A DNA stretch of 64,000 nucleotides from NCBI GenBank assembly GCA_964036275.1, contig OZ038435.1, positions 2,480,001 through 2,544,000 on the forward strand, in the 5' to 3' direction. The notes under the pieces were generated by a model. That model saw only the letters and a list, made by a program, of their open reading frames with translations. It searched no databases and was not told the DNA's origin. Below, piece after piece: positions 56,115 to 64,000 of the stretch (its first letter is position 1; each line of letters starts with the position of its first letter). Origin of the DNA: Litoditis marina. Taxonomy: Eukaryota; Nematoda; Chromadorea; Rhabditida; Rhabditidae. Position numbers and translations under genes: made by a program.

Positions 56115-58069
56115 TTAGCACGGAAAACATACCACCAGATAACTCATGTCCTGCTTCAATTTCAAATTCAGCGCACGCGAGCGAGCAATGAGAAGAGGTC
56201 TGTAGCGGCTCATGTCATCTGTCGAATTAGGTTTGCCTAAAAGAAAATGAAGAAGAAGAAAAGGAGTTATAGTCCTCATTACTTCTGAGTGGACCTTGAC
56301 AATGTTTCATTGAAATTGTCTCGTCGCGTATTACCTGACTCTCTTAGGTGGACACTCGTTTTGTTCAGCGTTCCAGAGTTTTCCAGAAAAGAGAATTTTC
56401 TGTAAGCGTCGTTTATCTCTTAACAATACTTAGGTTGAATAAGGTTTTGTAATGCATAATTTATATCGGAAGAACCTCCACCTTTACCATAATTGTGCGT
56501 AATTGGTAGTTACGTTTTCAGAGAAAACAGACGAGAACAGTGCCACTGTGGTACTGTATGAGTTTTCAGTAGAGTTTTTCACTATTATCTTTTCCATTAC
56601 GTGTGTCCGATTCCGAGATGTGTGCGTAAACGAAGAAACATAACGAGTTTCCGCTTAGATCATACGGTATTTCGTTGACTTTCTTGCTCTTATTTTTTAG
56701 TTTACCTTGACAGTGTTCTGGGTCCGGGAGTTTATTCGGTTGCTCTCCAGTGTTATTCGAGGCTAGGGAACCATTAACCTCGTCTGTTTCTTCTAAAAAC
56801 AGCACACATATGCTCATAGTTTTCTTATTCGAAACAAAACCAACAGCTACAGGCTCACACAATCAAGCTGCTCTACAGCAGCGAAAGATTACTATTAATG
56901 TTCGGATAGAACAAAAATTTCGATAATCCAGGTCTTTTTCGAGAAAAAAAGTTTTTTTTCATGCACACGACCAGATGGCAGTTTCCAGAGAGCACTGTAT
57001 GACGCCGCCCCAAGACTGTAAAAGCTATTCTACAAGTAAACATCCGGAAACGCGGTTGACAAAAGGTTTCTATGCCATATATTATTCTCACCCCGTATAT
57101 TTCATCCTTAGAAATATACGGTGTCAACATTATTGCTAGCGGAAGAGTGGATGTAAAAGTCGTAAGAGCCTATTTGAATCCACTAATGAAATAATTCTAC
57201 AAGAATTTCGCAACAAATTTGGATGTCAAACAAGAGTATAACAGAATATAGTAAAAGTAAATACCTTCTTCATCGCCCTCTTCCTCTTCCTGCTCTTCTC
57301 CCTTTTCTGGCTTTTTCTTCTTGTTGCTCTTTTTCTTTGACTTTCTTTTCTTGGATTTTTTTGTTTTCTTTCTGTTCGTCTTCTTCTTTTTTGCCGATTT
57401 CTTCTTACTCGACTTCTGAAGTTGATAGGAAAATTCAAACACAGGTACATACACACTGCTCGTATGCTACAGTTACAATAAAATGTGAAGAGAAGTGCTT
57501 TGTTGATGTTCTGTTCAAAAACACTGGATGGCTTTTTAGACATGAAATTACAAGATTAGAAAAAGTAATTATCCGGTTTTCGTCAAAAACTATAATTTAT
57601 ACCAGCAGGAAAATCACCTTCTTTTTTGATTTCTTTCTGCCGGACTTCTTTCCTCCTTTCGTTTTGGATTTACCACCCGTTTTGCTTCCTTTACCACCAC
57701 CACTTTTTTCTGTAAACTCAACTCTCGGGTTATTGATGTGAAAGTTGTGAAACTCGTGTAACAATAAGAAGAATAGTTTCTGTTGAATAATTTGTGTAGT
57801 AATAATCATATCCACAAAACAAAAGAATTAAAGTCATGTTCTTGTAACTCCCACTGAGAGTAAGAGGCAGGTTTTTCTAAAACGTGTTTGCATGCCATAG
57901 CATAAGCACAGTAAAAACAAGATCAAATTTTATTAGGTGTTCTAGTCTTTAAAAATACAGACAGATTACAACCAGAAACGAAAACATGGCACGAGTAAAA
58001 CTTACTACCAACACAGCTGAAAGCGGCTGTAATCACAAAAGTAAGCACAAGCCAGAGTAGTTCCTCCAT
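56115..58069 (-). CDS. Putative secreted Lys/Glu-rich protein
   Basis: Six exons with consistent phases: 58,009-58,069 (MEELLWLVLTFVITAAFSCV, a signal peptide), 57,618-57,709 (Gly/Lys-rich, GGKSKTKGGKKSGRKKSKKK), 57,265-57,415 (almost only Lys, Arg, Ser, then EEQEEEEGDEE), 56,666-56,792 (EETDEVNGSLASNNTGEQ, then PDPEHCQ), 56,335-56,399 (KFSFLENSGTLNKTSVHL) and 56,115-56,236 (KPNSTDDMSRYRPLLIARSR to VVCFPC, stop). About 206 residues. N-x-S/T sites in the last exons fit an ER or secreted product. The fourth donor (CC|GTATGA) was chosen because it keeps the frame; a longer exon ending at 56,566 is possible. Family not recognised. Confidence 0.5.
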
Positions 58070-58182
58070 GAATCAACCGGTTCATACAGTTTTGCAGGAG
58101 AAAATGTGAAAACAACAGGATCACTGCACGTCACGTAGTTTAGCACTAATTCTCGACTATCGACTACTTCGTGAATGCGGTA

Positions 58183-58400
58183 TTAGATATTTGCATGCAT
58201 TACTGAAAGAGCAACACGTCTACAAGACATCAAGTTCACGTTCTAAGTTAAATTTGTTGAGAGGAGTTAGAGGGCCCAACGTCTCGAAGAAATGGCTTCC
58301 GTGCGGGGCAGCGGCGGGGGCGGCGGCGGCGACAAAAGTGTCCGCCTCCTCGAATCTGGGCATAGTTTTGCTCAAGATCAACTTATATCAAAAAATATTA
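58183..58400 (+). mobile_element. tRNA-related dispersed repeat, partial copy
   Basis: Matches the middle of 54,488-55,160 (GCAACACGTCTACAAGACAT, GAGAGGAGTTAGAGGGCCC, GGCGGCGGCGACAAAAGTGT). Hairpin start and tRNA-like part are missing. It lies 110 bases 5' of the Lys-rich gene. Confidence 0.6.
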
Positions 58401-59148
58401 CAGTTTTTGATATTTCAGCAAAACTACCTTTTAAATTGTTATGTTCATTGCTTCTATAATCGTTTCAGTAAATTATTACCAAATACATTTTACGTTTTCT
58501 CGATTCAATTCAAATTGCCGTAATGGTTTGGTATTAACCTTCACTGTTTCCGATAATATATTTACATTATCAAATCAACCCATGATTTCAATGTGACATA
58601 CAACAACATCTCTCAATTAGTTCAAGATTTCAAGATTTATTAGATCACTTCAAATCGTTGCGAAATGGTGTTCCTTGGTAATGGTAATCGTTGCGAATCG
58701 GTAATGGAATTAGTGCTCAATCAGAACCAGAAATTACATGTTTTTTTTCTGTATAGAACAAAGTGTACATTTCCGAAACGAAAAACTGAAAGGGCTTTGT
58801 TGTCAGATTTAAACTTTGTGTTTGAACAGACAAACAACGGCCCAATCGCAAACTTCTCAAATGGCCAGTTCAGGTTTGATTCATCTGTGAGTACTCATAA
58901 AAAGTATACTCATAGTTTGAAGATGGCCTAGATCATACTTTCTCTGTAGGCGTTTACAGTATTTCATCGTTTTCAAGCTTTGATTGAGTTTCCCCGCCCG
59001 CTCACGCGCTTATGAGGTTCATGATACACTCATTATTCTTATTATATTATGATTTGATATCAAATATTTTATCATATTATGATCTAATCATGTTCCATTG
59101 CCGTCTCGCTCAGAAGTGTTTCAGCTCGATTAGACAAAGCGCACAAAG
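58401..59148. other. Intergenic, no gene supported
   Basis: A plus-strand frame of 88 codons at 58,665-58,931 has no recognisable features. AT-rich otherwise. The srx promoter should lie at its right end. Confidence 0.4.
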
Positions 59149-60898
59149 ATGTGGTATGAAGTGGCAGCGGTATTTACGGTAAGACGACTTTCATCTCTAT
59201 TTTTTCCCGTTCTCTTTCTTATTTACTTTGTTCGAATATATCTCTTGCTAATTTCAACCCCATAGTTACTTCAATTGTTAATAGAGAAGTTGAATTTATG
59301 TGTTGACATTCTACCAAGTATTGTTACTGAAAACATTCACCAAAACGCTAGGATGCTATGAATTTCAGAGTCAGTTTGAAAAATACTGTTCGAATAAAAA
59401 AATGGAATTTAAAAAAGAAAGAAAAAAGAAAAACACTGCACGGATTCTCCCGAAAAACGAATCTAAAGCTGATTTATGGACAAAAATCACTTATGAGCCT
59501 ACTTGGGGAGCTGACAGTTTAAGTTGAATACGAATATAGTACAGAAGTTCTTAACACATTATTAATCTTGGTTTGTGATTGTTACTTTTTTCATATGCGA
59601 ATTTCGTGAAACCCAGTATTTTTTTCAGACCGGACTTGCGGGAGTTATACTACTCTCCTATCTAGGTTATCGAGTATATTATACTCCTCTGTTCCGAAAC
59701 TCTTTTGGGTACTTCACCATCACCCAACTTACAGCTGGCACCGCGATTAGCTTCTTCTTCATGACTTTTATAGCCACGGAAATGATCAGGTGCAAAAGTT
59801 TTACCAACACTGTCGGTTGATGCATGTAGGAACTATGTTGGCTTGTGCTCATCTTTGCCATTGCAGTCATTTTCACTTGTTGTGCTGAAAAGTTTTACTA
59901 AAGCCGGTCTACGTTTTTGGTTGTGGCTCGTGGCATAGCTGTTGTCCCAGATTAGCACCAACTTTCTGCGATTGGCCAGGCACAAAGGCGAGAGAGCATG
60001 CAGGTCATGGAAACCACAGACAGGCTAGGAGACACTGCGTATCTCCGATCTGCTTACTCTCTCGTCGAAGCCGCTACAAACGTAGCGAACCAATAGACTG
60101 GGTGTTGTCTGAGGTTTTCTGTAAAATTTCGATAGCGCGCCAATAGGAAAACGCTGCTCTCGCTTGGTTTAAAGTGTACAAAAAGAATATTGAATATATA
60201 TGACCAATTCAGACCGTTCACCGTGTCCTTCAACGTGCTGGTCGTCGTATCTTACCTGATGATGTCGCTTTGCTACGTTTCAAACTATGCCAATGCAATG
60301 ATGGCGATTAACAGATTCTGTGCCGTCTATTTCCCAATCAGGTGAATAATGTAGTTCTTGCCAGTTTGATCAACTTCAAATGGGTCGTTATCGAGAAACA
60401 CATTACAAATTAAGGTTCTTCAATCTTTTTTCAGTAAAAAAATCTTTATGTAGTTGACACTCGTCCTCGTGTGCGTATGAAAACTTTTCAAAACCTCTAA
60501 ATACATAGCAAAACTCTAAAGGAGAAGGATTGCATAGAAATTTAAAGCAAAAAGAAAAGCAAAATGAAAGAACCAATGACGATTGTTTTACAGTAAAAGT
60601 GTTTATTTTCGCCTAATTATAGCTTGTGACAGAGCAATTTTTTAAGCAGTTCTTGAGTAAATTTTTCAATATTTTGACGCAACTCAGCGAGATAATTGAA
60701 GTGTGTTTTCTCGTTCTGTAAATTGATACTTATAGGTACAAGATTTTGTTTTCGGACCAAAAAGGAAAAACGATGGTCGTTTGTATATGGGTTTCAGCTT
60801 TTCTGGGATGTGTCGTACTTCTTCCCGGTCCGTGAGAAATAGAGAGCAAAAGAGGGAGTGAAACAAAAAAGAAGGGAGAGACAGAAAGGGAGAAAGAG

Positions 60899-60954
<56 letters not shown>

Positions 60955-63337
60955 AAGAGATAGTGTGAAAAAGGGAAGGGAGAGTGAGAGAGAAAATGGA
61001 GAGAGAGAAAAACTGAGAGAAATATAGAAAAGAAAGAGAACAACCAAGAGTAGGGAAGAAACAGGACGAGAGAGATTGGGCAGAGCGAGAGAAGAGGGAG
61101 GGGGGAGGAGAAAGTGTTTACTTTGAGGAAACTTTTCGGGGAAAGTACTTTCACTGACAAATTTCGGATGATTGTTTTCTTGACGAAAATTGTTCTAACG
61201 ATCACATTTTTTTCGAGAATAATGCGTTCTCCAATACAAGCACATGAAATGACATCGTTTCAGATGGATGTCATTTCAACTTTCTCAGCGAAGAGAATTT
61301 GTTCTACTTCGAGGATGCGCCATGTGGCAGGTTCATTGAGGCCTACATCGATCGATTCTACTGCCCCGGAATATCTTTGTTTGAAATTCTGGTTGATTTC
61401 GCCACATTCGTAGAGCTCATCAGAGAGTTCAAGGTAGAAGAATTGAACATTGAACGCGAAGTTGGTCGTAACTGTCTGAAAAAATTATCGGCCAAAATTT
61501 TCTGGCGGCCAGAAATCCAGTTTTCCCTCTAATGGTATATCCCAGTTTGTTCTTGGAAATATACTATTTCAAGCTAAATGGTGCAATTTTTTGAGTTTGG
61601 GGGGGGGGGGTGGCTGATATTCGAATACTGTATCCTGAACTGGAAATATTGAACTTCCAACAGTTTGTGGCATCGGTAGTTATGAAAGGGTCCTCTTAAA
61701 GTGAAAATAAATTTTAACGCGGCAAAATTTTCAGAAAAGAATGTCGGGTTCAATAATTTCACTGAAGAAATTCGGCAGAGGAGAGCTTCGCCAATTCACT
61801 CAGGTAAGAAACACTAATAAGTCTTCCAAATGTCATGGTATGGTTATTGTGTTATTGACATTCAGGTTTTTTCAGTTATACCTGTAAAATGATGTTAGTG
61901 GTGTTTTAAATTGCAGTAAACAGGTAAACTTTCGTAAAGCGTATGTTTGCTCTGAGAAATAGTTAAAGGGGCCGTACCTCTTCAATTTGATGATTTGAGT
62001 TATCAGTGGACACATGGGGACGAAAAATGGACCAAACAGTCAGAATTAGTGAAAATTCCGCACCTTGGGGCGTTTTTGAGCAAAATTGAGTACGGCCACA
62101 ACGCGGAAGCCACAGCACGTACCTTTGTTCATGACGACGCGCACAAATTGTCCGCAAAACGTCCGTGAAACGTATCATAAATTCAATCACGTAACAACTG
62201 ACATATTTAAAAGTGTTTTAGTTATCTATGCCCTTTTAGGTTTAACTAAGATTGAAGTTGTGTATTAGAATCGAATTCATCTTTTGACCAAAAGTTTTGC
62301 GATACAGTAACCCTCAAGATAGTTTGGCTCATAAAAGGCTTGGTTCTTGACTTATTTCCATTTTTCTTTTTTTGTGTATTAGTAAGGGACCATCAGTTAA
62401 CTATCGAGGCAGTTTTTTGAGACTTCATGTTTTTTAATCGATCCAAATTATAGAGAAACGGTCTCTTTAAACGAAATACTTGGCATTTTGCCTATAAGTC
62501 TCAGTGCGAATGGAACAAACTATGAAACTTTTTTCGATTTGGTAGTGCACGCAACATCACGCAATTTCATCTGTTGCAAGTGGAAAACCCTCTAGGAAAA
62601 ATAGAATTTATACTGTTTGACAAGTTTAAATGGTAAGACACCTTCACATGACACAAGACACATGACAAATATGCCTTCGTAAATTGTAAATGAACGAAGC
62701 ATATAGGTTGAAAAAATACTCTAAAATATACTTCAGCGAACTATAGTATGCGCATTTCTTCAGAATTCCCCCTTTTCTGTATGCTAGAAAATTATACTTT
62801 CAGTCCACCATATCTTCTTTGATGTTCATCATGGTGTTGGTTTCTTTCCACGTAGGAGGTTCAAAAACGGATGACGTCAAAGTTTTGTTTTGGCTCACAC
62901 TTTATGTTTGGCAAGTCTACTATCTGCTGAATGGGTGAGCTATGGACACTTGGGATATTTTTTCTAATACATAGCATTATCCCACCCTACTCCCCGATTT
63001 CTCGCTTCATCCCAGCTATGTCATTGAATTCATAGCTTGAAACGACCGCACCTTTACAATGTGCAATGCGGGCAATTTCGGAAAAATGAAGTAGTTTGCA
63101 GCTTTCTGCTTAAAAAAAGTGTGATCCTGTTCTTCAGCTTGGAACGAACGGTCTTCACCAATGATTTTTTTATTACCATAATCTCCATACTAGTTGTGTG
63201 ACGTTGTAATATTAACGAGGATTTCACTACTATTTAGTTTCAGTCTGGTACTCCTGCTACTGTACGTGGAGCTGCGAGAGACAAGTGAACAGACGAAAAT
63301 GTTCGTCACAATCACGAGGGTCGATATAATAAACTAG
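59149..63337 (+). CDS. srx-like seven-TM chemoreceptor GPCR
   Basis: Eight exons: 59,149-59,178; 59,629-59,789 (TGLAGVILLSYLGYRV, then FRNSFGYFTITQL); 60,213-60,341 (TM3 with NAMMAINRFCAVYFPI); 60,736-60,827 (YKILFSDQKGKTMVVCIWV, TM4); 61,264-61,433 (GCHFNFLSEENLFYF, then APCGRFIEAYIDRFYCPG); 61,735-61,803 (KRMSGSIISLKKFGRGELR); 62,804-62,934 (STISSLMFIMVLVSF, TM6); 63,244-63,337 (LVLLLLYVELRETSEQTK, stop). About 300 residues, the usual size for nematode srx receptors. The NRFCAVYFP motif after TM3 and the ELRQFTQ linker are srx-like. The exon 4 donor needed for the frame is G|GTCCGT, unusual; a better-looking GTGAGA three bases on breaks the frame. Expected in a sensory-neuron membrane. Confidence 0.75.
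60836..61110. repeat. GA microsatellite and purine-rich tract
   Basis: Perfect GA repeat of about 50 bases at 60,899-60,948, inside a 270-base almost pure AG stretch. It fills most of intron 4 of the srx-like gene. Open frames on the opposite strand (Ser/Leu/Phe-rich) are artefacts. Confidence 0.9.
61967..62100. repeat. Small foldback element in an srx intron
   Basis: Ends GGGGCCGTACCTCTTCAATT and AAAATTGAGTACGGCCAC are imperfect inverted copies. Looks like a decayed MITE. Confidence 0.5.
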
Positions 63338-64000
63338 TGCGTGCCAAATTCAAGAAAAAAACGTCCGCCTCATTGTGTTAATCAATCGTATATATGTGTT
63401 TTTACGCAGCACAAATTGAGATATACAGTATTCTTCTGCATTTTCTTGAGCGACAATCATAGAGTAGCCCGTTCTTGTATAATTCTCATTGAATTAAGAA
63501 GAATTAGACACAATTGATTATCTGCCCAACAATAAAATTACTATTTCACTGTGAGAACCTTAGGTTTGAAAAAAAACCTGGAATTTTCATTGAGTGTATT
63601 TTTAATGTTGTGTTGCGAAGTCAGACCAAGAACTATGTCAGGTTCGTGCTTTCAACAGTTTCGAAATTGTAAAACTTTATGGTTAACGTTGCATACAACC
63701 CTGAATTTGGAGAGCTTTGATCGATAACTCGTTTTTCCCTGTCATTGTTCATACTGTACACGAAATCTTAAAAAAACCGGTAGAAGTTTGAAAAATGTCC
63801 ATGTTAAACTTCTTACGGAGAGCTAGTTCTTTTAATAAACCAAACCATCTGTTATAGTTTCGGTCAGACAGCCCCACGTTTCGTCTATTTCAGTACAGAT
63901 TTTTCTCCTCTGCGTGTTTCATAGTCGGACCAAATGCGTCATAGCCCATTCACAGTTCACAGTTCTTCGTTTTGTTTGACTTTACTCATCTTATCTCTTT
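63338..64000. other. No gene seen
   Basis: Downstream flank of the srx-like gene. Several candidate poly(A) signals but no convincing exon. Confidence 0.4.

Noticed and set aside
56873..57130. ISKDEIYGVRIIYG resembling the end of a matrixin domain
   Set aside because: A GTGAGA donor cuts it, no zinc-binding motif lies upstream, and the region is better explained as an intron of the Lys-rich gene.
60684..61205. Ser/Leu/Phe-rich frames on the minus strand
   Set aside because: Translation of the GA/CT microsatellite; no gene.
1..64000. CRISPR arrays, bacterial operons, rRNA genes
   Set aside because: The repeats are tandem or foldback without uniform unique spacers, the gene structure is spliced, and no rRNA-like sequence was seen.

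Overview
The window reads as nematode nuclear DNA, most like Caenorhabditis. It is AT-rich, has compact genes with TTTCAG acceptors, carries an srx-type chemoreceptor gene, and is packed with foldback/MITE elements, long G tracts, a tandem Helitron-like insertion and non-LTR retrotransposon debris. No gene is an uninterrupted ORF. All gene calls below were built by hand from splice sites, phase continuity and comparison of the internal paralogues.

Positions 1 to about 54,480 form a tandem array on the minus strand, six copies of a cassette. Read 5' to 3' on the minus strand, a cassette holds a gene with a Cys-containing exon (family Q), one or two genes for a small single-TM protein ending in a basic tail (family M), and a small multipass protein with a CGC motif that resembles LAPTM4/DUF7027-type proteins (family L). 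Long cassettes (units 1 and 3) and short cassettes (units 2 and 4) form a 21.6-kb dimer repeated twice. Unit 5 is a further short cassette, and unit 6 (48.1-54.5 kb) is an older, diverged one with a probably dead L gene. Exon lengths are almost invariant between copies (L: 34, 90-99, 99, 75-84 nt; M: 94-nt TM exon), although the protein sequences differ.

Insertions tell the copies apart. Unit 1 has a 3.2-kb minisatellite with a 201-bp higher-order period inside an L intron, and a head-to-tail Helitron-like dimer. Unit 3 has a retroposon with a 5' hairpin, a 1.14-kb element with 34-bp perfect terminal inverted repeats, and a G-rich foldback element. Unit 4 has a tRNA-related repeat next to a 328-bp foldback, and a 5'-truncated LINE.

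Right of the array there is a minus-strand gene for a putative secreted Lys/Glu-rich protein (56.1-58.1 kb) and a plus-strand eight-exon srx-like GPCR gene (59.1-63.3 kb) with a GA microsatellite in one intron. The first exons of the L, M and Q genes were not found. Family names are from memory of motifs, not from searches.
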